Positions 1-7,260 of a stretch of DNA of 21,148 nucleotides are shown one piece after another. Numbering within the stretch: position 1 is the stretch's first letter; every line of letters begins with the position of its first letter. The stretch lies in assembly GCA_016781115.1 (NCBI GenBank), contig JADDQX010000027.1, positions 1 to 21,148 of the forward strand, given 5' to 3'. The notes under the pieces were generated by a model. That model did not search any database, was not told where the DNA came from, and worked only from the letters and a program-made list of their open reading frames with translations. Origin of the DNA: Actinomycetota bacterium. GTDB lineage: Bacteria > Actinomycetota > CADDZG01 > WHSQ01. The position numbers and the translations under genes were made by a program.

Positions 1-963
1 CGTCTTGGTCTCGCCACCTTCGACGCGCGTCACGTTCGCGCCGGCGACGACTGCGAGGCCCTCGTCGGCCAGGATCCGGGACATCCAGTTCGAGATCTCC
101 GGCTCTTCGTGGGGAGCGATCCGGTCGAGCGCCTCGAGAACGGTCACGTTGCTCCCTAGATGGGCGAAGAGCTGACCCATCTCGAGACCGATGTAGTTGC
201 CGCCGATGACCACCAGCGACTCCGGCAGTGCCTTGAGCTCCAAGGCCGAGGTCGAAGTGAGATAACCGGCATCGTCGAGGCCCTCTATGGGAGGAACCCA
301 CGGAGCAGAACCCGTCGAGATCAGGAACTTCCTGGCGCGCACCTCGCGACCGTCGACGTCGACCGTGTCGGATGACGTGAAGCGGGCGGTCCCGCGGATG
401 ACCTCGAAGCCGTAGTGATCCGCGAGATCGAGATACTTCGACTTGCGAAGGTCGCCCACGACGTCGTTCTTCCTATCGACCAGCGCACCCATATCGACAC
501 CCTGCTGCGCGGTCGAGACGCCGTCGAAGGGGTGATGACCCGCCTGGCTGTACGTCTCTGCGGCCGCGAGCAGGTTCTTCGACGGGATGCACCCGATGTT
601 GACGCACGTGCCGCCTACGGTGTCGCGCTCGACCAGCGCGACCCGCGCCCTGAGATTGGTGGCGCGTATCGCGGCGGCGAAGGCGCCGCTGCCTGCTCCG
701 ATCGCCACGAGGTCGTAGTCGGCGTCGCCGTGCCGGACAGACGTGCGCGGTGCATCCAAGGATTCGATCCGACCCGGGACATAGCCAGCTCGCTCGATCG
801 CGCCGGATAGATCCGATGACTCACCCTCGAACTGCAAAAGCGCCTGGCCGCGCCTGAAGTCGGCCTCAACGTCCTGCGCGCCGACATCACGCAGAGCACC
901 TTCGACGGTTCGCTCGCAGTGCTCGCAGGTCATCCCACGGACGCCCATCCTCAAGCGCGGCAT
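1..963 (-). CDS. merA: Mercuric reductase with N-terminal HMA domain (3' end outside window)
   Basis: FAD/NAD(P)H flavoprotein predicted to reduce Hg(II) to Hg(0) in the cytoplasm. I translated 321 residues; the C-terminus, where MerA carries its Cys pair, lies beyond the window. An HMA domain opens the protein (GMTCEHC, Cys13/Cys16). The FAD-binding strand YDLVAIGAGSGAF begins near residue 83, and the redox-active disulfide GGTCVNIGCIPSK has Cys120/Cys125. A second Rossmann motif, VVIGGNYIGLEMG, lies near residue 247. The segments DLRKSKYLDL and YLTSTSALELKALPESL are typical of MerA rather than of lipoamide dehydrogenase. The ATG follows GGAAGGAGT by 6 nt and begins just after the arsR stop, so the two are probably one operon. 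A diverged dihydrolipoamide-dehydrogenase relative is the alternative; the HMA domain and regulator argue for MerA. Confidence 0.9.
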   Translation of the reverse strand, partial: MPRLRMGVRGMTCEHCERTVEGALRDVGAQDVEADFRRGQALLQFEGESSDLSGAIERAGYVPGRIESLDAPRTSVRHGDADYDLVAIGAGSGAFAAAIRATNLRARVALVERDTVGGTCVNIGCIPSKNLLAAAETYSQAGHHPFDGVSTAQQGVDMGALVDRKNDVVGDLRKSKYLDLADHYGFEVIRGTARFTSSDTVDVDGREVRARKFLISTGSAPWVPPIEGLDDAGYLTSTSALELKALPESLVVIGGNYIGLEMGQLFAHLGSNVTVLEALDRIAPHEEPEISNWMSRILADEGLAVVAGANVTRVEGGETKT

Positions 964-1787
964 CACGTCACTCCTTCCGATCGATCACGCGGCAGGCCGC
1001 GATCGCGGCCTCGTTCTGTTCCAGGAATCGGTTCGCGCGGTCGAGGAGGGCACGCACACGCCGGTTCGCGACCCTGTAGAAGGTCCGTCTTCCTTCGACA
1101 CGCGCCTCGACGAAGCCGCACCACGTCAGACACGCCATGTGGTCCGAGACCCGCGCTTGGGTGGCGCCCAGCCGTCGCACGATGTCCATCTGGTGGAGTT
1201 CCCCCTCTTCCAACAGGAGCTCGAGGATGCGCAGCCGCGTGGCGTCGCCGAGCGCGCGGAAGAGGCGCGCGACCAGTTCCGTGTCGGCCAAGTGCATAGG
1301 TTCGGGTTCGACGATCGCTGGACGTCCTGCCGGCATGTTCCCCTCCTTCTTCAGGCGACGGCCCCACCATCATCCGATTGACCGGATGATTCGTCAAGGT
1401 CTCCGGTTGGAGCACCGATACTCCGCGCCGCGTGACTGAGAACCGGTCGCTCATCCACGATCCCGCCCCTGCGACCCCTATCGGACCCGCGGTCGGATCG
1501 CCGTCGGCCATGGGCAGATGGACGACGAGGATGCCGTTCCCATAGTGCGCCGATGCTCCGCTTGCGGTTACGTCGGCGGGAACGTCGACTTCTCTCCGGT
1601 ATCCCCCCGCCTCCCACTCTCGGCGCAGGTATTTCATGTTCTGTCCGCCCATGACCGCGCCTTCGATCGTGAGCCTGTGGCCTTCCAGCCCAACCTGGAT
1701 GTCGGAAGCGTTGCACCCAGGCAGCGGTGCCGAGACCACGATTCGCCCGCGATGCTCCGCGATGTTCACAGGGACTTCTTCTGACAT
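963..1787 (-). CDS. Small heat-shock protein Hsp20 (short type; downstream part of frame doubtful)
   Basis: Only the first ~95 residues (to about base 1500) can be supported. They form an alpha-crystallin domain that begins VPVNIAEHRGRIVVSAPLPG, continues with IQVGLEGHRLTIEGA and ends with the GNGILVVHLPM strand. This is the short class with almost no N-terminal region; it would act as an ATP-independent holdase. The ATG has AAGGAG 10 nt upstream. The frame then stays open for about 180 more codons through the arsR operator and over arsR itself, ending in a TGATG overlap with merA. That extension is Arg/Pro/Gly-rich and looks like a shadow of arsR. The true stop near 1480-1500 may be lost, or masked by an indel. 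The first residues resemble acid/heat-stress Hsp20s linked to metabolic genes. Confidence 0.6.
   Translation of the reverse strand: MSEEVPVNIAEHRGRIVVSAPLPGCNASDIQVGLEGHRLTIEGAVMGGQNMKYLRREWEAGGYRREVDVPADVTASGASAHYGNGILVVHLPMADGDPTAGPIGVAGAGSWMSDRFSVTRRGVSVLQPETLTNHPVNRMMVGPSPEEGGEHAGRTSSDRRTRTYALGRHGTGRAPLPRARRRHAAAHPRAPVGRGGTPPDGHRATAGRHPSAGLGPHGVSDVVRLRRGACRRKTDLLQGREPACACPPRPREPIPGTERGRDRGLPRDRSEGVT
968..1336 (-). CDS. ArsR/SmtB-family metal-sensing repressor, CmtR-like (actinobacterial MerR type)
   Basis: 122-residue winged-helix repressor. The core ALGDATRLRILELLLEEGEL is followed by the recognition helix ATQARVSDHMACL and the wing VEGRRTFYRV. Cys69 and Cys73 (MACLTWCG) sit where CmtR of Mycobacterium has its recognition-helix metal ligands, and Cys115 near the C-terminus matches the third CmtR thiolate. 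This predicts sensing of a soft metal such as Hg(II), Cd(II) or Pb(II). Actinobacterial mer operons are commonly controlled by an ArsR-type regulator, and here it directly precedes merA. A perfect inverted repeat overlaps its own promoter at 1369-1390, consistent with autorepression. The out-of-frame extension of the hsp20 reading frame covers this gene on the same strand; the clear domain and operator favour this one. Confidence 0.9.
   Translation of the reverse strand: MPAGRPAIVEPEPMHLADTELVARLFRALGDATRLRILELLLEEGELHQMDIVRRLGATQARVSDHMACLTWCGFVEARVEGRRTFYRVANRRVRALLDRANRFLEQNEAAIAACRVIDRKE
1369..1397 (-). promoter_or_regulatory. Operator/promoter of the arsR-merA operon (site A)
   Basis: A perfect inverted repeat at 1369-1390 has arms ATCATCCG and CGGATGAT around the six bases ATTGAC. 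On the minus strand a TTGACG -35 box (1392-1397) is followed 17 bp later by GATGAT (1369-1374, 4 of 6 to TATAAT). The palindrome therefore fills the -35/-10 spacer, as expected of a repressor site. Related palindromes occur at 1844, 1884, 6412 and 7149. Confidence 0.7.
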
Positions 1788-1843
1788 GTGGCCCGACTCC
1801 TTCGGTTGTCGCCTGCAGAAGGCCTACCCACGTTGACACCAGA

Positions 1844-1905
1844 CCTAACCGGTTAACCGCATCATAATTGAGACGGTGCGTTTCCTATCCGGTTAGCCGG
1901 GTAGG
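1844..1905. promoter_or_regulatory. Two palindromic operator-like sites between hsp20 and glucose dehydrogenase (sites B and C)
   Basis: In the divergent hsp20/gdh intergenic region, site B (1844-1865) has a perfect 10-bp core palindrome CGGTTAACCG with a right flank CATCAT. Site C (1884-1905) has arms CCTATCCG and CGGGTAGG, one mismatch from perfect, around GTTAGC. Both share length and core with site A (arm, six-base centre, arm). One regulator may bind all of them. Confidence 0.5.
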
Positions 1906-1941
1906 TTGCGAAGAACTGCCCGCACGAGCGAAGGAGGCGCC

Positions 1942-1992
1942 ATGGCACCGGCTTCCGCGCACGCAGAGCCGCAACCTGAGATCGAGGTCTAG
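1942..1992 (+). CDS. 16-codon leader ORF before glucose dehydrogenase
   Basis: The strongest Shine-Dalgarno of this region, AAGGAGGCGCC, directly precedes an ATG that encodes MAPASAHAEPQPEIEV and then TAG. It ends 8 nt before the GTG of the dehydrogenase, whose own ribosome-binding site is weak. It could be a leader peptide that delivers ribosomes to the next gene. It could also be the remnant of an older start, or chance. No homologue is recognised. Confidence 0.3.
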   Translation: MAPASAHAEPQPEIEV

Positions 1993-2000
1993 ACAACCGC

Positions 2001-3068
2001 GTGCGTGCCGTAATCGTCCGTCCCGGCCGCGCCGCGTCCGACGAACTAGCCGACGTCCCGGCGCCGGTCATGGACGACCATGCCGTCGTCGACGTGATCG
2101 CGGTCGGGGTCGACGGGACCGACAACGAAATCGTGGAGGGTCGCTACGGGTCTGGGCCACCAGGCGAGGACTTCCTGATCATCGGGCACGAGTCGGTGGG
2201 ACGCGTGACGAGGGCCGCAGGCGAGTTCCAGGAAGGTGACCTCGTGACCGCGATCGTCCGCCGCCCGGACCCGGTCCCGTGTCTGAACTGCGCGAACGGT
2301 GAATGGGACATGTGCCTCAACGGGCTCTACACCGAACGCGGTATCAAGAGCCGCCACGGATTCCTGGCGGAGCGCTACGCGGAAGACCCCGAGTATCTGG
2401 TCCGGGTACCGGTCGAACTGGAACCAGTCGGCGCGCTCGTCGAGCCGACATCGATCGTCGAGAAGGCGGTCGAGCAGATATGGCGGATCCAGGAGCGTCT
2501 CGCGTGGGAGCCGAAGACGGCGCTGGTGACCGGATCAGGTCCGGTCGGGCTGCTCGCGACGATGCTGCTTCGACTGAGAGGGCTCGAGGTCTACGTTTAC
2601 GACCGTGTATCCGACGGCCCCAAACCCGAGCTCGCGACCATGCTGGGCGCTCGTTACCTTGCCGCGGCCGAGGCCGACCTGGCGCGGGCGGCGGGCGGCG
2701 ATCTGGGGGACATCGACATCGGGATCGAGGCAACCGGGTATTCGCCGCTCAGCTTCACGCTCGTCGATACAGTCTCGCCGAACGGGATCGTTGCCTTGAC
2801 CGGCGTCTCGAGCGGGACGCGCAGCGCGCAGATCGCGACCGACCACCTCAACATGGAGATCGTCTTGCAGAACAAGGTCGTCTTCGGAAGCGTCAACGCC
2901 AACCGGCGCCATTTCGAGCTTGCGGTGGACGACCTCGCACGGGCGCAGAGACGGTGGCCAGGCTTCTTCGAAGCGATGGTCACTCGACGCGAACCGTTGA
3001 TCAACTACCGGAGCGCGCTGGAGCGCAAGGCTGATGACGTGAAGGTCATCGTCGAGGTCGGTAGCTGA
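2001..3068 (+). CDS. gdh: Glucose 1-dehydrogenase (zinc MDR family, archaeal-type GDH)
   Basis: 355-residue medium-chain dehydrogenase that oxidises D-glucose to gluconolactone with NAD(P)+. The catalytic zinc site reads VGVDGTDNEIVEG (Asp38), then GHES (His63, Glu64) and VEPTS (Glu148). Asp replacing the usual Cys38 is known from Haloferax glucose dehydrogenase, and the numbering matches. The lobe PDPVPCLNCANGEWDMC retains Cys94, Cys97 and Cys105 of the structural-zinc region. The NAD(P) motif is GSGPVGLLA (178-186). The GTG start gives the standard family N-terminus. The stop overlaps the next ATG (TGATG), so GH15 glycosidase translation is probably coupled: the glycosidase would release glucose and this enzyme would oxidise it. 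Operator-like sites B and C lie upstream. Confidence 0.88.
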   Translation: MRAVIVRPGRAASDELADVPAPVMDDHAVVDVIAVGVDGTDNEIVEGRYGSGPPGEDFLIIGHESVGRVTRAAGEFQEGDLVTAIVRRPDPVPCLNCANGEWDMCLNGLYTERGIKSRHGFLAERYAEDPEYLVRVPVELEPVGALVEPTSIVEKAVEQIWRIQERLAWEPKTALVTGSGPVGLLATMLLRLRGLEVYVYDRVSDGPKPELATMLGARYLAAAEADLARAAGGDLGDIDIGIEATGYSPLSFTLVDTVSPNGIVALTGVSSGTRSAQIATDHLNMEIVLQNKVVFGSVNANRRHFELAVDDLARAQRRWPGFFEAMVTRREPLINYRSALERKADDVKVIVEVGS

Positions 3069-4925
3069 TGACGCAGCCGCGATACCCGCCGATCGGCTCG
3101 CTCGGCGTCATCGGCGACGGACGGTCGCTCGCTCTCCTCGACAGCTCCGGATACATCCAGTGGTACTGCCCCATCCGCTTCGACAACCCGCCGCTCGTGT
3201 GGCCCTTGCTCGATCATGAACGCGGCGGTTGTGTCGGCTTGGATGTGGGTGGCGCGCGACCGACCATGTCGTACATCCCAGAGACCGGCGTCGTGCGCTA
3301 CGAGTGGTCGACCGACACCGGCCGCGTCCGCGCAACCGTCGCGATCCCCTTCGGGGCGGACTCCGATCACCAAGATGTCGTGTGGTACCTGGAAGGACTC
3401 GAAGGATCGCTGCACGTCGACTTCGTGTTCGACCCGCGGCCGGATTTCGCCCACGAAGCACGCGAGATCGACCGCAGCGGCGGGGCCATCACGATGGAAA
3501 CCGCGTCGTTCTCCGCTGCGGTCGCAGGGAGCGGGTTGTTCCACCCGGCCGATCGGGGGATGGGCGCCAGCACGCCCGTGGCAGCCGGTGACCAGGTGGC
3601 GTGGGTCATCCGGATGTCGCACGACGGTGTTGTCGTTCCACCCGAGACGGAACCGGCCGACGCGAGACGCGCCATAGAAGCGACGATCGGCGAGTGGCGC
3701 GAGTGGGTGAAGACCATCACGTATCAGGGGCCGTACCGGGAGAACGTGGTCCGCAGCGCGATCGCGCTCAAGCAGCTGATCTACGAACCATCTGGTGCCG
3801 TCGTCGCGGCAGGGACGACGGTCTCTTCCCGAGGAGATCGGCGGCGTCCGTAACTGGGACTACCGCTACACGTGGCTGCGGGACGCGAGCTTCACCCTCA
3901 ACGCGCTCTACCAGCTCGGTTGCACCCGAGAAGCTCGCCGCTACGCGCAGTGGATGTGCGCCGCGACCGCTGCGCAAGGACTACCGCTGCGCGTTCTCTA
4001 CGGGATCGACGCTCCCACCGAGTTCCCCGAAAAGACGGTGGATCACGCCGACGGCTACCGCGGGTCGCGACCGGTCCGTATAGGCAACGGTGCGGAGGCG
4101 CAGTTCCAGCTCGACAGCTACGGCGAGCTGCTCGACTGCTTGGCGATCTGCGAGATCATGGGCGACGACGTGATGCGCGAGGAGTGGCCGTGGTTCCGCA
4201 GCATGGTCGATTTCGTCGCGGCACACTGGCGAGAGCCGGACAGCGGCATCTGGGAGGTACGCGACCGACCGCGCCATTTCGTCCATTCCAAAGCGATGGG
4301 GTGGGTGGCGCTGCAACGCGGGAGCGAGATCGCCCGCATGCGAGGTCTTGATGGCGACTTCGAGACGTGGCGGAACGAGGCCGATCTGCTGCGGGCAGAG
4401 ATCCTCGACCAAGGCGTCCTGCCTGATCGCGACTGCTTCGGTCGTGCGTACGGTGAAAGCAACGTCGACGCGAGCCTGCTGATGTTGCCGTTGGTGGGAT
4501 TCATCGACGCGCCTCACCCCACGATGCAGGCAACGATCGATGAGATCGTGGGCCAACTGAGTCCCGGAGACGCCTGCGCCCAAGGGCTGCTCTACCGCTA
4601 CCACCATGAGGCGGGCGACGGTCTTCCCGGTGGTGAGGGCGCATTCACCATCTGCAGCTTCTGGCTGGTCGAGGCACTCGCACTAGCAGGCCGTCGAGAC
4701 GAAGCAGAGAAGATCTTCGCAGGACTGATCGAGTTGCAGGGAGATCTCGGTTTGTTCGCAGAGGAGATCGATCCTCCGAGCGGAACCCAGCTGGGTAACT
4801 TCCCCCAAGCCTTCACGCACATCGGCTTGATCAACGCGGCGCTGAGACTCTTCGGGGAAACGGCGAAGGGAGAATCGAGCACGGCGACGCGACCCCGCAG
4901 CGGCTCGAACCCCGACCCGGAGTAG
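3068..4925 (+). pseudogene. GH15 glycosidase (trehalase/glucoamylase-like), one-base frameshift
   Basis: Two overlapping frames (3068-3853 and 3795-4925) make one ~618-residue GH15 protein if one base is removed. The first frame carries the N-terminal beta-sandwich and runs to LKQLIYEPSGAVVAAGTT. The second resumes with SLPEEIGGVRNWDYRYTWLRDASF. The break is an extra G in ACGACGG-TCTC at 3820-3821. The (alpha/alpha)6 domain has the putative general acid in GIWEVRDR and the putative general base in LGLFAEEIDP, and its C-terminus is complete (GTQLGNFPQAFTHIGLINAAL). Mycobacterial trehalase belongs to this family, so trehalose or a malto-oligosaccharide is the likely substrate. It is coupled to glucose dehydrogenase. 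As written the gene is broken, but preserved coding on both sides suggests a sequencing error or a very recent mutation. Confidence 0.85.
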
Positions 4926-4988
4926 TCGTGCCCTACGACTTTTTCGAACGAGCCGCGGTTCTAACCATGCCCCCGACCACGGCGTCAA

Positions 4989-5036
4989 GCACGTAGTCGT
5001 GCACGCATGGCCGCTGGATCTGTCTCCGCCGGAGAC
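4989..5036. terminator. Hairpins between convergent operons (possible bidirectional terminator)
   Basis: The 150-bp convergent gap has two perfect stem-loops: GCACG/CGTGC around TAGT (4989-5002) and GTCTCC/GGAGAC around GCC (5022-5036). No T-run follows either, so termination by these hairpins is an inference from position. Confidence 0.3.
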
Positions 5037-5077
5037 GACGTCCATCTAGGGCACCGCCGCTCCGCTCCTCCCGACGT

Positions 5078-6002
5078 CTAGTCATGCTCGCTGCTCGACG
5101 CGTCGCACGCACGGTGAACCCGGTGTGCCCCGAACTGGTTGCGCAGGAGCGCCACGGCCTTCGCCTGCACCGAGGAGACGTCGCGATAGTTCATCAACGC
5201 CGTCTGTGAAGCGCTCACGACCGGAGTTGGGATGTCCTGACCCATCGACCACTCCAGCACCCACTTCACCTCGCCTGTGTCCTCAACGAACGTCGACAGC
5301 TCCTCGAGGTCGTGCTCGTGCCTCAGTGCCTTCGCCATGAGCCCTACGAGCCAACTCCTGATGACCGACCCGTGGTTCCAGTTCTCGAACACGGCTGCGG
5401 CGTCGAGACCGTAAGGCCCACGCGCGAGCATCTCTACCCCCTCGCCGATCGCCTGGAGCATCCCGAACTCGATGGCGTTGTGCACGAGCTTGGTGAAGTG
5501 GCCGGAGCCTGGCTCGCCGGCGAACAAGACGGCGTCATCGTCGACCGCGAGGTCGCGGAGCAGTGGGCGCACGATCTCGTAGGTGGAGCGATCACCGCCC
5601 ACCATGAAACACGCGCCCCGCCGGGCCCTTCAGTCCGCCGCTCGTCCCAATGTCCAGGAAGCGGAGACCTACCTGACCCAGAGCGCGCGACCTAGCGGCC
5701 GAATCGCGCCAGTGGGAGTTGCCTGCGTCCGCGATCACATCGCCCCGCGACAGCAACGCGGCGAGGGCTCCGCAGACCTCGTCGGTAGGAGCACCGTGCG
5801 GGACGTAGACGAGGATGACGCGGCGCGTTGGGAGCGCCCGAACCAGATCATCAAGGGTCGAGGTCACCTCGATCCCGGCGTCAGCGGCACGAGCGCGGCC
5901 GGGGGCGGTCACGTCGTAGCCCACCGGGAGGTGGCCGTTCTCCACCGCCTGGAGGGCGATGTTGAGGCCCATCCTGCCGAGACCGACGATGCCGAACCTC
6001 AT
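5078..6002 (-). pseudogene. gnd: 6-phosphogluconate dehydrogenase (decarboxylating), one-base frameshift
   Basis: Two frames (5592-6002 and 5078-5605, minus strand) form one ~307-residue protein of the short Gnd type, which converts 6-phosphogluconate to ribulose 5-phosphate and CO2. The N-terminal part has the dinucleotide motif FGIVGLGRMG and the substrate loop LDIGTSGGLKG. The second part starts inside the conserved CFMVGGD and carries the catalytic Lys region HFTKLVHNAIEFGMLQAIGEG, then STFVEDTGEVKWVLEWSM. The frames are displaced by one extra base in the GC-rich run at about 5605-5615, just before TGTTTCATG. The ATG overlaps the DUF1622 stop (ATGA), so the two form an operon. With gdh and the GH15 gene, it fits an oxidative glucose/pentose pathway. 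Confidence 0.85.
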
Positions 6003-6385
6003 TGGGGACCCCCCGCCTTCTCGGCGGATGCCTCAGCCCGACTTCGTCGCTGCCACGGCCACGATCCTGCCAGCTCGACCTCGAGCGTAAAGCTCAGGAA
6101 CGTCCGGACGAGCACGACGAGGCCGAGAACGACAATGCTGCGGAGGCTTGGTTCGACCCCGACCGTGCGAACGATGTCGCCGGCAACCAGGAACTCAAGG
6201 CCGAGCAGGATGGCGCGCCCGAGGTTCTGTCGGCAGCTTGTATACGCGCGTCGGAGCGCAGCGCGATCGCGCAGCACGTGCAGGGCGAACCGCGCCAGCA
6301 CGACTAGCGTCCCAGCGGTGATGATGGTGATGCCGATCCCGTCGATGAATCGCGCGGTCGCCTCGACGGCTTCATCGAAAGCCAG
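5999..6385 (-). CDS. DUF1622 family membrane protein
   Basis: The family core RAILLGLEFLVAGDIVRT...RSIVVLGLVVLVRTFLSFTLEVELAGSWPW is plain. The usual first membrane helix is also encoded, as FIDGIGITIITAGTLVVLARFAL, upstream of the first GTG at 6301. No ATG, GTG or TTG lies in that part of the frame. The best candidate is CTG at 6385, with GGAGGGG a few bases upstream, giving about 128 residues and three helices, the normal family length. A start lost to an indel is the alternative. The function of DUF1622 is unknown. Its stop overlaps the gnd start. Site D lies just upstream. Confidence 0.72.
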   Translation of the reverse strand: MAFDEAVEATARFIDGIGITIITAGTLVVLARFALHVLRDRAALRRAYTSCRQNLGRAILLGLEFLVAGDIVRTVGVEPSLRSIVVLGLVVLVRTFLSFTLEVELAGSWPWQRRSRAEASAEKAGGPQ

Positions 6386-6411
6386 AGCGCCCCTCCATCC
6401 CTCGTTCGCGC

Positions 6412-6433
6412 ATTAACCGGTTGACCGGATGCT
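6412..6433. promoter_or_regulatory. Operator-like site D between DUF1622 and cyclase genes
   Basis: The arms ATTAACCG and CGGATGCT surround GTTGAC. The right half, TTGACCGGATG, is identical to that of site A at 11 of 11 positions, while the left arm is only partly symmetric. It sits in the divergent promoter region, placed to act on both genes. Confidence 0.5.
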
Positions 6434-6456
6434 ATCTCCGCCGCGGTGGTTTAGCC

Positions 6457-7146
6457 ATGCACGTCTACGACGCCACCCCGCTGCTGCGGGCCTCGCTCCC
6501 ACACTGGCCGGGCGAAACCGCTGTCCATAGGCACGTGACGAGCGATGTTCGCGACGGCGACGCCGCAACGGTGTCGACTCTCACGATGGGGTCGCACACC
6601 GGTGCGCATGTCGACGCTCCCGCTCATTTCTTCGCCAGCGGCAGTGGGATAGACGCACTTCCGCTCCACACGCTCGTCGGTCCAGCAGAGGTAGTCGACC
6701 TGACCCACGTGCGGGAAGCAGTCACCGCAGACGACCTGCAGCGCGGCTTGCGATCGACCAGACCAGAGAGGTTGATCGTGAAGACGTCGAACTCGGGCTG
6801 GAGCCGCAACGACACATCGTTCCGGCACGACTTCGTCGGGCTCGACGTGAGCGCGGCTCGCTGGATCGCGGAGCACCGAGTCAGGCTAGTCGGCCTCGAC
6901 TACCTCTCGATCGAGAGGTTCGGAAGCGAGCGAGCGGGACACCCCGTGCACAAGATGCTGCTCGGCGCGGACGTAGTGGTCGTGGAGGGCCTTGACCTCG
7001 ACCACGTAAGTCCCGGGAGCTACCTGCTCGCGGCGCTTCCCCTGAAGATCGGGGACGGCGACGGCGCGCCGGCGCGGGTCGTCCTCATCGAACGCGACGA
7101 GCCCGCTGCGACGACACCAGGGCACCCAGTCGCATCTGGGTCCTGA
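6457..7146 (+). CDS. Cyclase family protein (KynB-like metal-dependent hydrolase)
   Basis: 229-residue protein of the cyclase/arylformamidase superfamily, metal-dependent amide or lactone hydrolases. The metal-binding signature HTGAHVDAPAHF gives His47, His51, Asp53 and His57. The downstream family block DYLSIERFGS...VHKMLLGADVVVVEGLDLDHV is complete, followed by the usual LAALPLKIGDGDGAPARVVL end. The ATG at 6457 (MHVYDATPLL) matches the family start; an upstream TTG at 6421 lies inside operator site D and is less likely. The substrate cannot be read from sequence. Lactone hydrolysis next to a gluconolactone-forming enzyme is possible but speculative. Confidence 0.82.
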   Translation: MHVYDATPLLRASLPHWPGETAVHRHVTSDVRDGDAATVSTLTMGSHTGAHVDAPAHFFASGSGIDALPLHTLVGPAEVVDLTHVREAVTADDLQRGLRSTRPERLIVKTSNSGWSRNDTSFRHDFVGLDVSAARWIAEHRVRLVGLDYLSIERFGSERAGHPVHKMLLGADVVVVEGLDLDHVSPGSYLLAALPLKIGDGDGAPARVVLIERDEPAATTPGHPVASGS

Positions 7147-7148
7147 TG

Positions 7149-7193
7149 GTTATACGCTTGGGCGGATAATCTGTTTATCCGGATCAGATCCGG
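7149..7193 (+). promoter_or_regulatory. Nested palindromes in the promoter region of the 7261-9262 operon (site E)
   Basis: Three overlapping inverted repeats occur: GTTATACG/CGGATAAT around CTTGGG (7149-7170, two mismatches); GGATAA/TTATCC with a 5-base spacer (7164-7180); and CCGGAT/ATCCGG with a 3-base spacer (7179-7193). GATAAT at 7165-7170 resembles a -10 box. The first repeat resembles sites A-D in geometry. Confidence 0.5.
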
Positions 7194-7260
7194 GAATCAG
7201 ATTCAGGTACGACGTAACAGCCGCTACGTCGCGACAGAGGGTGAGAAAGAGGAGGGAGCC

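Noticed and set aside
415..899. Frames on both strands inside merA
   Set aside because: The full merA frame, translated by hand through 1-963, explains this region with conserved motifs.
1351..1839. 162-codon minus-strand frame overlapping hsp20
   Set aside because: Arg/Gly-rich shadow; the Hsp20 frame has the alpha-crystallin motifs and a ribosome-binding site.
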